This document shows, piece after piece, positions 54,898 through 63,650 of a stretch of DNA of 64,000 bases. How positions within the stretch are numbered: position 1 is the first letter of the stretch; each line of letters starts with the position of its first letter. The stretch is from Chrysogorgia sp. JL179-B06 (Eukaryota; Cnidaria; Anthozoa; Scleralcyonacea; Chrysogorgiidae): NCBI GenBank assembly GCA_035772405.1, contig JAYKKM010000471.1, positions 2,434,501 through 2,498,500 of the forward strand. The letters are read 5' to 3'. A program made the position numbers and the translations under genes. The notes below the pieces were generated by a model. That model was not told the origin of the DNA and searched no databases. It saw only the letters and a list, made by a program, of their open reading frames with translations.

Positions 54898-55848
54898 TTA
54901 CTTTACACCATATTCCTTCATCATTTCTCCACCCATGATTATGATGTCTCGGTTTGTCATGTAGCCACTCACAATTTTCACACCGTAGAATTCTATCAAC
55001 GATGGGTGTGCATAGGGCGCTAGTGGTATTCCTGGTCGGTGTATTCCAAAAATCGTTCCGTAGGGTGCGCCTATCTTTTTCATATTTGCTATGAAGTCTG
55101 AGTCGGCTGACTTAACGTTGTTGACTCTGACGTGTGAATTGTCCATTTGCCAGTGTGTTGATATCATATGCATTTTGGTGAGGTCAACACCACTTGGAAT
55201 AGTGCATACTTTCTCCATCGCTGGGATGCTACCACCATACGCGAGCTTGTTGGTCACACCAGTCTTGTACCCTATGAACTTATCCCAACTACCATCGTCG
55301 TTTGATATAATTGTCTCCCAATTTGATCCAGCGGTTCTCATTGGTAACCTCACTACGACAAAAATGGAAAGATCACACCATTGCATACTCGGGCAGTTAA
55401 AGTGAAGACCTGACTCAAGTGGGATTGGTGTTAACACGGGTGATAGAAAACTTTGACTCACACCGCTGATGCCAACAATAGGACCATAAGCCGGGTTGTT
55501 TTGCACTAATTTACTTGTTTCACCAATGGCTTTCACTTTGTTTGAACCATTGGTGTGAAATTCCACATTTTTTAAGGCGTGTGTGCTAACGTTGAAGTCA
55601 AGCACAATGTTGTAGGACTGACTCTTGAGGTAGCTTGATAGCAATTGCTCTAGAGTTCTTTTGTTTGTGACGTCTGAGTCATCGACTGGGTCTGCTACGT
55701 TTTTTATCGCTGAGCCTTGCATGTCTATTATTCCAGACATCCTTCCACCAGTCGCGCTTAACTTAGGATCTTCGTCCAGATGCCTTTTCGTTCTCTTTAG
55801 TATTTTATCGTGAGGGTCGTCAGACTCATACCCATAGTTTAGACTCAT
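54898..55848 (-). CDS. Fibre-like protein (phage tail-fibre motif plus lectin-like domain)
   Basis: 316 residues. At about 37-67 it reads 'GGRMSGIIDMQGSAIKNVAD' and 'PVDDSDVTNKRTLEQLL', the pattern of phage tail-fibre repeats (gain-of-strand, 'NLADPV..SDAATK'-type). The C-terminal two thirds, with 'WCDLSIFVVVRLP', 'WETIISNDDGSWDKF' and 'MHMISTHWQMDNSHVRVN', look like a concanavalin/LamG-type beta-sandwich. A receptor-binding spike at the capsid vertices is a reasonable inference. Highly similar function to adenovirus fibre is not shown. Confidence 0.6.
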   Translation of the reverse strand: MSLNYGYESDDPHDKILKRTKRHLDEDPKLSATGGRMSGIIDMQGSAIKNVADPVDDSDVTNKRTLEQLLSSYLKSQSYNIVLDFNVSTHALKNVEFHTNGSNKVKAIGETSKLVQNNPAYGPIVGISGVSQSFLSPVLTPIPLESGLHFNCPSMQWCDLSIFVVVRLPMRTAGSNWETIISNDDGSWDKFIGYKTGVTNKLAYGGSIPAMEKVCTIPSGVDLTKMHMISTHWQMDNSHVRVNNVKSADSDFIANMKKIGAPYGTIFGIHRPGIPLAPYAHPSLIEFYGVKIVSGYMTNRDIIIMGGEMMKEYGVK

Positions 55849-55850
55849 TA

Positions 55851-57221
55851 CTACTTCAAGGTGTATTTGGTTACTAAATAGCCAGAGACTGCTGAGAACC
55901 CTAAGATTATCGCTAGCGTTGTCGTGGTGTCTGACTTACTTGTGGTGGTCGTAGTTATTTGATTGGTGGTGGCCACTGTTTTCTTCGCAGGTGGTGTAAC
56001 TAGAGTTTCCAAGTGAAGTCCTACCGCTTGGTGGACTTTTCTATGCTTCGCTTTTGACGCTCGAAAGTTCAACCCGTCATTATACCCAAACGTCATCCCA
56101 GTTTCAGACGAAGTTCTTAGCACGTTATTGTAACCGACAATGGGGTCCTTTAACATGACCATGCTTCTGGGGATAAGCCAAGTATTAGGTGTCACAGCTG
56201 TGTCTAGCTTAACGTTGGTGGTACTAATCGCTTTATTCATAAGGTTGATCCAAACACTTGGCGAATACTGAACCACAGCGTTTTCAACGATGTCTCTAAA
56301 GATTTGTTGGGTTTCTCGAGCACTGGCTCTAGTTCCCACAATGCTTTGCTTTGACCTCGCTTGGGCTCCAAGAATGGCATACATGTAAACTTCAATCGAT
56401 TGGTTTAGTAGTTCTTGTCCTAGTGGTGTGAACCCGTCAGAGTGTATTGGGCAATACCGACGATAATCACCTTGGATGTCTTTGATGTATCTATTGTCAA
56501 CATCAGTCAATGGTAGGTGACCTTTCAAAAGTCGCCAGTCAGGGAGGTACAGTCTTAAGATGTTGTTAATGTCAACTTGACTCTTACTCAAACGGAACAT
56601 CACGCGACGAATGGTGAAGTACACGTGGAACCTCATGAGACCCACGACTTGCTTTGGGACGTCGACGTGATAACTTAAGTTTTGTAGAGACACCCCTGAG
56701 CGGTATGTAGCGATGTACATACCTGCGATCGCTTGATAGTAACTCTCCGTTAGAGTCCAAACTGTGTTAACGTTACCACCAATTGCCTTGTCGTCGTGAC
56801 GTCTTTTGGTGTCGATGAATATTTTCGGTAGATTTGATTTGAAGGAATTACTGTCGTCAACAAAGACGTCAAAATTGTGGGTTGGGTAATTTAGGACATA
56901 TGGTGGAAACGTTTCGACTTCTCTGTAGCTCTTGTGGGTCTCTGTCAGTAGTAACTTTGAGACACGCCCATCGCTCGACCACACTCTTGGGAATCTTGGT
57001 GTGTTGCTAAGGAATTTTGTGAAGCCCTCATTCTTCGTGAACTTCGACGACTTTATGTTTATCATGTCAGAATACTTTGAACCCGACTTGAAGTAAATGT
57101 CGACGGTCTTGACTGTTTTATTGTCGTCTGCGAGGTTGTACCCAAACTCGAACTTATCTAGTTGCGCATTTGGAAATTCACCAAGAAGAATTAGCTCACC
57201 TTGCTTTCTTTTTGTTAGCAT
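55851..57221 (-). CDS. Large structural protein of unknown function with C-terminal TM
   Basis: 456 residues. N terminus has 'EFPNAQLDKFEFGYN', shared with the neighbour at 57241. The middle is a helical region with 'SYYQAIAGMYIATYRSG', 'RFHVYFTIRRVMFRLSKSQ' and 'GQELLNQSIEVYMYAILG'. The end is a Thr-rich stretch (about 415-433) then a membrane helix 'TTLAIILGFSAVSGYLV'. It lies 2 bases upstream of the fibre-like gene. The ATG is preceded by 'tataatatagtg', as for the Bro fusion. A vertex or membrane-anchoring virion protein is plausible. Confidence 0.65.
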   Translation of the reverse strand: MLTKRKQGELILLGEFPNAQLDKFEFGYNLADDNKTVKTVDIYFKSGSKYSDMINIKSSKFTKNEGFTKFLSNTPRFPRVWSSDGRVSKLLLTETHKSYREVETFPPYVLNYPTHNFDVFVDDSNSFKSNLPKIFIDTKRRHDDKAIGGNVNTVWTLTESYYQAIAGMYIATYRSGVSLQNLSYHVDVPKQVVGLMRFHVYFTIRRVMFRLSKSQVDINNILRLYLPDWRLLKGHLPLTDVDNRYIKDIQGDYRRYCPIHSDGFTPLGQELLNQSIEVYMYAILGAQARSKQSIVGTRASARETQQIFRDIVENAVVQYSPSVWINLMNKAISTTNVKLDTAVTPNTWLIPRSMVMLKDPIVGYNNVLRTSSETGMTFGYNDGLNFRASKAKHRKVHQAVGLHLETLVTPPAKKTVATTNQITTTTTSKSDTTTTLAIILGFSAVSGYLVTKYTLK

Positions 57222-57240
57222 CTACATAACACACACTATA

Positions 57241-57480
57241 TTATATGGTCAGGGTTGTAGTGTTGATTAGAGGTCCAACGGAAACTGTGGTTCTACCAGA
57301 GGCACTTTTAACGTTTGGCTCAGATCCTCCATCTTGCGAAATATTTGGGTTGAACTCGAATTTGCTTAAAGTGGTGTGAGGGTACTTTTTGATGAGGTCT
57401 GCCTTCGATGTGTTAGCCATCGCGCGTTTGTAGCGCTTTCCATAGTACTCACGAAGGGCTTTCTGCATATAATATACCAT
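57241..57480 (-). CDS. Small protein sharing a KFEF motif with its neighbour
   Basis: 79 residues from ATG 57480 or 75 from the inner Met (57468). The segment 'KKYPHTTLSKFEFNPNIS' parallels 'EFPNAQLDKFEFGYN' in the 456-residue protein, so both may contain the same docking motif. The N-terminal part is basic ('REYYGKRYKRAM'). Its start codon abuts that of the rightward gene. Confidence 0.6.
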   Translation of the reverse strand: MVYYMQKALREYYGKRYKRAMANTSKADLIKKYPHTTLSKFEFNPNISQDGGSEPNVKSASGRTTVSVGPLINTTTLTI

Positions 57481-57495
57481 ATGTTATACATAATG
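57462..57495. promoter_or_regulatory. Bidirectional start region with CATATG centre
   Basis: The ATGs of two divergent genes touch in 'ccatatgt' (57478-57483). The 30 bases around it are nearly palindromic and TATA-like ('gcatataatatacc' / 'ttatacataatg'). If this is the promoter, the inner Mets (57468 leftward, 57493 rightward) are the true starts. Confidence 0.5.
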
Positions 57496-58197
57496 CGAAA
57501 GTTGACGGTATTCATTGAAGGCTTAGAAAAAGTTGTGTCCTTTGACAACAGCGTGATGGTTACGCACGATAACCCATGCATTATGGTCAAGACAGCCACT
57601 GTGTTTTGGGACTACCATAACACAACAAATGACGACAGCATTCAGGTCCTCGTGGAGGATGGTCCTGTGGGCGGCACTCTTAGAGAAATTAAAGTGGGTG
57701 AAGGGTACTTCAGCTTCGATGCATTAGTCAAAGTTTTAAAACATGAGTCTGACAAGTACAAGGCGAATCTTGAGATAGAGAAACTAGCGCCCACAGGTAA
57801 ATGCAGGGTCAGGGCTGATAGCATAGTTTTCATAAAAGAGACCCTTGGGCTTCTACTCGGTCTCGAAGGGGGTGAGGCGATTCTCACTACAGCACCACAG
57901 TGGCACGTCAGCCCAAACGAGGTCGATATGTATAGAGGTCTGAAGTACATAGAAGTCTCGTGTGATATTGTTGAAACCGAGAGCAATGTGGGTACCGATG
58001 GTAAGCGTAGCAATGTGATCACAACGTTGCCAATACCCACTAAACAGTCTTTGAAGGGGTCAGTACAACGCCATGTGGACATTGAGTCTAAGGTGAGTAT
58101 TAAAAAAGGTGTTTACTCAAGTATGACGTTTCGCATCAAACCAAATAACGGCGCTATTAAAATTGGTGCGGTGTTATTGGAACTGTATATTGTGTGA
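57493..58197 (+). CDS. Minor capsid (penton-like) protein
   Basis: 234 residues from ATG 57493 ('MRKLTVFIEGLEKVV'); ATG 57481 adds four. It matches the Polinton minor capsid protein in length, in position before integrase and capsid genes, and in a beta-rich pattern: 'GPVGGTLREIKVGEGYFSF', 'ETLGLLLGLEGGE', 'KYIEVSCDIVE', and the ending 'MTFRIKPNNGAIKIGAVLLE'. In the family it forms pentameric vertices from a single jelly roll. The stop lies 5 bases before the integrase ATG. Confidence 0.75.
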   Translation: MRKLTVFIEGLEKVVSFDNSVMVTHDNPCIMVKTATVFWDYHNTTNDDSIQVLVEDGPVGGTLREIKVGEGYFSFDALVKVLKHESDKYKANLEIEKLAPTGKCRVRADSIVFIKETLGLLLGLEGGEAILTTAPQWHVSPNEVDMYRGLKYIEVSCDIVETESNVGTDGKRSNVITTLPIPTKQSLKGSVQRHVDIESKVSIKKGVYSSMTFRIKPNNGAIKIGAVLLELYIV

Positions 58198-58202
58198 ATT
58201 AT

Positions 58203-59306
58203 ATGGAGCTTGGTGTGGAAACAGAGCAAGGGTTGAGAGACATTTATTATAATCCTAAGACAGGGTACAGTGGTGCGGAGAGGCTGTATCAAAGTGCGTT
58301 GGGAGACGGATTGAAAGTAACTAGAAAAACAGTGAAAGAATGGTTGACAGCGCAGGACACTTACACTAGGTACAAACCCATTGTGAGAAGACATAAGTTC
58401 CGTGCGACTTTTGTTGGATTTCTTGGTGAAGAGCTCCAAATGGATCTAGTGGACATGAGTAAGTACTCAAAGCAGAATGGAGGGTATTATTGGATATTGA
58501 CAGGCATTGAAATATTGAGTAGATACGCTTTTGGTATTGCAGTCTATAGAAAAGACACTAAGAACATGACTAAGGCTGTTGGAAAATTGTTGAGTGACTT
58601 TAAAGATCGGTTTGGAGCCATGCCTAAGTTAGCGCAATTTGATGATGGACTTGAGTTCTACAACGTTGGTGTGAAAAGTTTGCTGAAAGAGCGTGGTGTT
58701 GAATATTTCAGCACTAAGAGTGATAAAAAGGCCGCTGTTGTTGAGCGTTTTAATAGAAGCTTGAAGAGCATTATGTGGAAGTACTTTTACACCCGTGGAA
58801 CGTACAAATGGATTGACGTTCTTGACCAGTTTGTGAGCAATTACAATGGTAATGTGAATCGAAGCGTTATGATGAAGCCGAAGGATGTCGATAAGTCAAA
58901 TGAAGGTGAAGTGTGGACCACTTTGTTTGGTCACCAATTTGCAGACAATCCACTACCTAAGTTTAGAGTTGGTGAGTCAGTGAGAATTAGTAAATACAAG
59001 AGTGTGTTCACAAAGGGCTATGAAGCCAACTTCACTGAGGAGCTGTTTAAAGTGGTGAAAGTTATTCGCGGTGATCCAAATGTGTACGAAATTGAGGATC
59101 ACACCGGTGAACAGATTATTGGTAAATTTTATGAACAGGAATTATCGCTGGTCAATAAGAAACGTGGTGATGATGTGTACAGAGTTGAAAAGGTGTTGAA
59201 AAGAAAGAAAGTCAGAGGGAAGAAGATGGCGCTGGTTAAATGGTTGGGTTATGAGAGCAAACATAATTCGTGGATACCAGAAAGCGATATTCAAAATGTG
59301 AGTTAA
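58203..59306 (+). CDS. int: Retroviral-type integrase with C-terminal chromodomain
   Basis: 367 residues from the first ATG. It inserts the element into host DNA. An N-terminal helical region (1-60) precedes the DDE core: 'LQMDLVDMSKYS' (Asp about 81), 'LAQFDDGLEFYN' (Asp about 147) and 'VVERFNRSLKS' (Glu about 181), spaced like DX35E. After a linker with 'FRVGESVRISKYK' and 'ELFKVVKVI' (SH3-like), a chromodomain ends the protein: 'YRVEKVLKRKK', 'LVKWLGYESKHNSWIPES'. Chromodomains target integration to modified chromatin. All catalytic residues are present. Its last 50 bases are duplicated at 60264. Confidence 0.94.
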   Translation: MELGVETEQGLRDIYYNPKTGYSGAERLYQSALGDGLKVTRKTVKEWLTAQDTYTRYKPIVRRHKFRATFVGFLGEELQMDLVDMSKYSKQNGGYYWILTGIEILSRYAFGIAVYRKDTKNMTKAVGKLLSDFKDRFGAMPKLAQFDDGLEFYNVGVKSLLKERGVEYFSTKSDKKAAVVERFNRSLKSIMWKYFYTRGTYKWIDVLDQFVSNYNGNVNRSVMMKPKDVDKSNEGEVWTTLFGHQFADNPLPKFRVGESVRISKYKSVFTKGYEANFTEELFKVVKVIRGDPNVYEIEDHTGEQIIGKFYEQELSLVNKKRGDDVYRVEKVLKRKKVRGKKMALVKWLGYESKHNSWIPESDIQNVS

Positions 59307-59312
59307 TGTAAT

Positions 59313-60263
59313 ATGACTGAAAGTGGTTTCGACAACCTTGAGATGGGTAGCTCTAACGAATACAAAGATGTTGTCGACGATGAACTAGAGCGTAGTCTTG
59401 AAAAAGCCACTAAAGATAGCGAGCTAGCTTGGGACGACCCAAACGTTGCAGTCAGTGAGAGAGTTAGACTAACTAAAGTGAGGAGTGGGCTGGCTCGCGA
59501 ACATGGTAGAAGGGAGCGCCAACGCGTGGAGGAGGCCTTCAGTGATATTGAGACGCGGATTAATGACAACGCAAAAGACTACGAAGACGTTGTGAGGAGT
59601 GCGCCATTGTTAGACACCACACACGCAGAGTACGTCGACATACTTGGGCTAACGTCAATCGAGAACCGTGAGTTGAATAGCGCACTCAATCCAAGCGAGA
59701 ATATGCTGCGTGAGTCTAGAATAGGCGACGCTGGTACATTACAAATAAAAGCAAACCATTTTCGAGACTTGATAGACAAAGCGGGTGAGAGAGTGGCAGA
59801 GCTTGGTAAAAAAGATCTCACAACTGTGGGGAGCGAAGAGCACGTTAATCTAGCCGAAAGAGTGATTGGGCTCATACAGGCTAGAGACATGGTTATTGAA
59901 CAGCGACAAATAGAAGAGGTTAGAGAGCGGCAGGAAGTCGACATTGACAGATTGCAGAAGTTCAAGAAATGGGCTAGAGAAAATATGGTTGGGATGAGTG
60001 CTCTAGCGATTGCAGTGGCAGCAATTGTGACGACTGTTATTATCGCTGGGAGGTCTAACGTTATGAAAGGCGCTATAGTCACGAGGTCGTTCGCACAGGC
60101 TGCTAAAAACGCGATAATGAAGATGGGTCCATGGGCTGTTGGATTGGCGAACTTAGTTTATGACGCGCTGGCGACAGGCGCAAAGGGTCTCGCTTGGTTA
60201 GCTCAAAATCTGTGGGTGTTTGCGGTGACATTCGCGTGGCTTGCGTACAATTATTTAAACTAG
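59313..60263 (+). CDS. Polinton membrane protein, paralogue 1
   Basis: 316 residues. A charged, helical N half (acidic, 'EEAFSDIETRIND') leads to 'LNSALNPSENMLRESRIGD', which is shared with paralogue 2. The C-terminal 110 residues are strongly conserved between the pair: 'DIDRLQKFKKWARENMVG', TM 'SALAIAVAAIVTTVIIAG', then 'MGPWAVGLANLVYDAL' and 'GAKGLAWLAQNLWVFAV'. This C-terminal layout recurs in cnidarian Polintons as I remember them. Probably an abundant virion membrane or lytic protein. Confidence 0.75.
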   Translation: MTESGFDNLEMGSSNEYKDVVDDELERSLEKATKDSELAWDDPNVAVSERVRLTKVRSGLAREHGRRERQRVEEAFSDIETRINDNAKDYEDVVRSAPLLDTTHAEYVDILGLTSIENRELNSALNPSENMLRESRIGDAGTLQIKANHFRDLIDKAGERVAELGKKDLTTVGSEEHVNLAERVIGLIQARDMVIEQRQIEEVRERQEVDIDRLQKFKKWARENMVGMSALAIAVAAIVTTVIIAGRSNVMKGAIVTRSFAQAAKNAIMKMGPWAVGLANLVYDALATGAKGLAWLAQNLWVFAVTFAWLAYNYLN

Positions 60264-60322
60264 AAAGCAAACGTGATTCATGGATACCAGAAAGCGATAT
60301 TCAAAATGTGAGCTAGTGTAAT
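60264..60322 (+). pseudogene. Duplicated integrase 3' end
   Basis: Bases 60264-60325 repeat 59254-59315, including the last chromodomain codons ('DSWIPESDIQNVS'), a stop (tag instead of taa) and 'gtgtaatatg'. It marks the left border of the unit duplicated to make the second membrane gene. A few substitutions date the event. Confidence 0.88.
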
Positions 60323-61771
60323 ATGGCTAAAGGTGGGGAAGATTTCAACGAGATTCAGATGGAGGACTTCGATAGACTTGATAGGTACACCGATGACCAA
60401 ATAAACGGCGAACTTGAAAAACTCTCTCTAGATTATCATTTAATTAACGATGAGTACGCTGATGGCGACGACATGCCAGACATCGCGCGTATCGAGCATG
60501 ACAAATTGTATGAGAGAGTGAATAAATTGCAGTACGAACAGGATAGAAGAGGGGTTCAAGAAAAAGAGACGTCGTTCACCGACACTGACGATGGTAAAAC
60601 GGTGACAATAAGGGGGACCAACACAGAAGTCCCAGCGGTAGAGTTCGTCGAACAGGAGTCGTACGGTGACGTTAATGACACAAGCTACAGTATGGCTCTT
60701 GAAGTGAGGTCAGACGATCTTTATAAAAGACTAGACAAGCTAAACGCAGTCAACAAAGAGGTGGTAAAAAATCAAGTAGAAAGAGTCAAGGCGATAGGTA
60801 GGAAAATACGTAAGTTGCACAAAAAAAAAAGACTCGGTCATGACGACGCGTCAAGGAAAATAGCCGACAGATCATATGTGACGGACTCAGGGTCTATTCT
60901 TTTCAAACCGATAAACAAAGATGGTAAATATGGAAAACCCAAACGAATTCTAATACCTGTGGAAAACGGCTTGATCTACAGTAGAGATGCGAGTAGTAAA
61001 AACGCGATTAAGCAATTCAAACAGTTAGTTAGTCAAATCCCTGAGAGTACAGAAACAACAGCTGTCACAACAGAAGTAATCCCAGATGACTTCCCAGTGA
61101 TCGAAACAAGAGTGGAGCGCTATAACATAACTGGGCTATCATTAGACGAAAACCGCGAACATAATGGTGTGCTCAACCCAAGTGATAGCGTGTTGCGTGA
61201 ATCGAGAATAGGTGACACTGGTGCGTTGCAAATTCAAGCAGACTATTATCAGGAAGCGATAAATAAAACGAGTAGGAGAATGACAGAGCTTGATACAAAA
61301 AATAAGCAAAGTGGTCTTACGAGTGACGAAAAGCTAGAGTATGACGGTTTGCTTGAGAGAGAGGTGGGACTCACGCAAGCCAGAGAAGAAGTCGTAGAAA
61401 AGCGGCGAATAGAAGAGGTTAGAGCGCAACAAGAAGTCGACATTGACAGGTTTCAGAAATTTAAGGAATGGGCTAAAGAAAATATGGTTGGGTTGAGCGC
61501 TGTAGCAATTTCAGTGGCTGGAATTATAACAACTATTATTATCGCTGGGAGGTCCGCTGTTATGAAAGGCGCTATGGCCACGAGGTCATTTGCGCAGGCT
61601 GTTAAGAACGCGATAACGAAGATGGGTCCATGGGCTGTTGGGTTGGCTAATTTAGTTTACAATATGTTGACGTTGGGTGCGAAGGGTCTCGCATGGTTGG
61701 CTCAGAATCTGTGGGTACTCGCGGTGGTGCTTGCGTGGTTTGTTTATGATTATTACAAGCTAAAACGGTAG
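60323..61771 (+). CDS. Polinton membrane protein, paralogue 2
   Basis: 482 residues. From about residue 290 it matches paralogue 1: 'NGVLNPSDSVLRESRIGD', 'DIDRFQKFKEWAKENMVG', TM 'SAVAISVAGIITTIIIAG', 'MGPWAVGLANLVYNML' and 'GAKGLAWLAQNLWVLAV'. The first 250 residues are different and longer: acidic, then a basic run ('KAIGRKIRKLHKKKRLG', about 165-180) and a small beta-like part ('SGSILFKPINKDGKYGKP'). The two copies therefore share a membrane module but have different heads. Confidence 0.75.
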   Translation: MAKGGEDFNEIQMEDFDRLDRYTDDQINGELEKLSLDYHLINDEYADGDDMPDIARIEHDKLYERVNKLQYEQDRRGVQEKETSFTDTDDGKTVTIRGTNTEVPAVEFVEQESYGDVNDTSYSMALEVRSDDLYKRLDKLNAVNKEVVKNQVERVKAIGRKIRKLHKKKRLGHDDASRKIADRSYVTDSGSILFKPINKDGKYGKPKRILIPVENGLIYSRDASSKNAIKQFKQLVSQIPESTETTAVTTEVIPDDFPVIETRVERYNITGLSLDENREHNGVLNPSDSVLRESRIGDTGALQIQADYYQEAINKTSRRMTELDTKNKQSGLTSDEKLEYDGLLEREVGLTQAREEVVEKRRIEEVRAQQEVDIDRFQKFKEWAKENMVGLSAVAISVAGIITTIIIAGRSAVMKGAMATRSFAQAVKNAITKMGPWAVGLANLVYNMLTLGAKGLAWLAQNLWVLAVVLAWFVYDYYKLKR

Positions 61772-61793
61772 CGATAAAACATATGTAAAGTAT

Positions 61794-63032
61794 ATGAACG
61801 TCACATCGGCAGAGTTGAGTCCTGGTTTTAGACGAGCGACCATGGGTGGCATAAAAGGGGTGAGAACGCAACACGTAATCACGTTGAACCCTAATAAAGT
61901 CAGTCCTGGTGAGGAACTTTACATTGATATACCGAAGCTTAAGGTTAGCAGCTGTTTGGTGCCTGGATCGTTGGGTCTAGTGTTCGACTTTAAGAACGTA
62001 AACGTCAAAAGCTGGTTCTTGAACAATGTTAGCAAGTTGTTGGTTGAGAAACTTGTTGTGAGACTAGCTGGGGAGACTGTGTACGACAACAATGGGGAAA
62101 ATTACACTGGTGTCTATCGCGACCTTTGGGAGAGTGTCACTGCGCGAGACCAAATGATTGACTATGGTATTGGTGGTGAGAACTTGAGAAAGCTAATTTC
62201 TAAGGATGACAGTGGCGCGGCAAGTGGGAACGTCGCTAAAGTTAGTGACGCGTTGATGTTTGGTGTGATTGGGACGAAACTGCGGATTAAGCTTGGTAAA
62301 ATCATGAATGACCACGGGTTGTACGCTCCTTTTAGCATGAACAACAACTTGCAGTACGTCATCACACTTCCGAAGGCTGCAGACATCATGGTGGCGCAAT
62401 CCGGTAGCGCTGTGGGTGGATACACTCTGGAGAACCTCGAGCTTGAGTACGAGACGATTGACAATCAGGAGCTCGCTGATGAGATAGCGTCGGGTTACGC
62501 AAGTGGTCGTAGTTTGTCATATGAGCACGTCACGTTGATGAAAACCACCGAATGGGACAAAGGCACGACCATTGTGAATGAAAATGTTAATCTACCAAGA
62601 AAAAGCATGAAGGCGATTGTGTTGCTATTCACGAATAAGGTGCGAACAGACAGTGAGGAGTTTCTTTACCCAAATATTGAGAGTGTTAAAGTCACGATTG
62701 AAGGTGTGCCAAATAGTGTGTACTCGCAAGGCATCCCAAAGTCGAAGTTCTATGCAGAAGCGAAACGATTGTTTGGGTTGAGTGAAGAACACGCTCAGTT
62801 CATGACCATACAGAAATTCTATAAAAATAGTTTTGCGTTGGTCATTGACTTGAGGAGCGTTCAAGATAATTACAATGTCGCCACTGGTAAAAAAATTGTG
62901 AACACACAATCTGGCGTGCTCCTTGAGATCACTAAAAAAGCGACGACTGCAAATGTCATGTGTAGGGTGTTTGTGATAAGCGATGGGTTGGTCAACTTTA
63001 TGAACAATGGGTTGCAATCAATCCAGTATTAA
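61794..63032 (+). CDS. Major capsid protein (double jelly roll)
   Basis: 412 residues, compatible with a Polinton/adintovirus-type hexon gene. It follows the membrane genes and directly precedes the packaging ATPase, the expected capsid neighbourhood. Beta-rich alternation runs throughout: 'ELYIDIPKLKVSSCLVPG', 'LLVEKLVVRLAGETVYDN', 'NNNLQYVITLPKA', 'LENLELEYETIDN', 'ALVIDLRSVQDN', and the closing 'VMCRVFVISDGLVNF'. The assignment is by context, length and these patterns rather than a short signature. The frame is uninterrupted. Confidence 0.8.
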   Translation: MNVTSAELSPGFRRATMGGIKGVRTQHVITLNPNKVSPGEELYIDIPKLKVSSCLVPGSLGLVFDFKNVNVKSWFLNNVSKLLVEKLVVRLAGETVYDNNGENYTGVYRDLWESVTARDQMIDYGIGGENLRKLISKDDSGAASGNVAKVSDALMFGVIGTKLRIKLGKIMNDHGLYAPFSMNNNLQYVITLPKAADIMVAQSGSAVGGYTLENLELEYETIDNQELADEIASGYASGRSLSYEHVTLMKTTEWDKGTTIVNENVNLPRKSMKAIVLLFTNKVRTDSEEFLYPNIESVKVTIEGVPNSVYSQGIPKSKFYAEAKRLFGLSEEHAQFMTIQKFYKNSFALVIDLRSVQDNYNVATGKKIVNTQSGVLLEITKKATTANVMCRVFVISDGLVNFMNNGLQSIQY

Positions 63033-63047
63033 ATCAAACGTGGGTTA

Positions 63048-63647
63048 ATGGAGACTCCGTTTAATATGTTAATTGTTGGTATGACAGCCTGTGGTAAGAC
63101 GCATTATTTGCTGGAAACATTGGAATCTGAGCACTTTAGTAAATTTGACTACATTGTGTTGATTTGCCCTACTTTTGAGTGGAACAAAGCGTACCAAGAT
63201 TGGAAATATGTGCGTGACCCTGACGTGTTAGCGATAGACTGTGCGCAGGATAGTGTCGACGCTGTTCTCAAGTGTGTAACAAATGTTTTTAAAGGCACTA
63301 ACACTCTGATCGTGTTGGATGACTGTGCGAGCTCTCAAGATGTTAAGAATAGGACTAGTCAATTGGTCAACTTAGCTTTTAGTGCGCGACATTTTATGTT
63401 GAGCGTTATTGTCATCACACAACAACTGACGTCGATTGCAAAACCGTACAGAGAAAATATTAGTAAGCTCGTTTGCTTCTACTGCCCGAGTAGGAGTGAT
63501 ATGAAGGTTGTTATCGACGATTACCTTGGAAACATTAGCAGAGAAAAATCGTCGGCGATTGTGACCGCATTAAAAAATAATAAGTACGCTAGACTAGAAA
63601 TCTCACTGCGCTATCCATACAGTCACGAAGTTGTTATTCCGCAATAA
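63048..63647 (+). CDS. Genome-packaging ATPase (A32/FtsK-HerA type)
   Basis: 199 residues. It drives DNA into the capsid. Walker A 'GMTACGKTHY' (10-19), Walker B 'TLIVLDDCAS' (about 86-95), and sensor-like 'LSVIVITQQLTSIAK' (about 122-136) match A32-like ATPases of Polintons, poxviruses and relatives. It starts 15 bases after the capsid stop codon. All catalytic motifs are intact. Confidence 0.92.
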   Translation: METPFNMLIVGMTACGKTHYLLETLESEHFSKFDYIVLICPTFEWNKAYQDWKYVRDPDVLAIDCAQDSVDAVLKCVTNVFKGTNTLIVLDDCASSQDVKNRTSQLVNLAFSARHFMLSVIVITQQLTSIAKPYRENISKLVCFYCPSRSDMKVVIDDYLGNISREKSSAIVTALKNNKYARLEISLRYPYSHEVVIPQ

Positions 63648-63650
63648 AAT

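Noticed and set aside
57376..57492. Extended N terminus of the minor capsid protein from a GTG at 57376
   Set aside because: It would overlap the divergent gene and use a non-ATG start; ATG 57493 or 57481 fits the family length.
58194..58202. Integrase start at GTG 58194
   Set aside because: It lies within the end of the preceding gene; the first ATG is at 58203.
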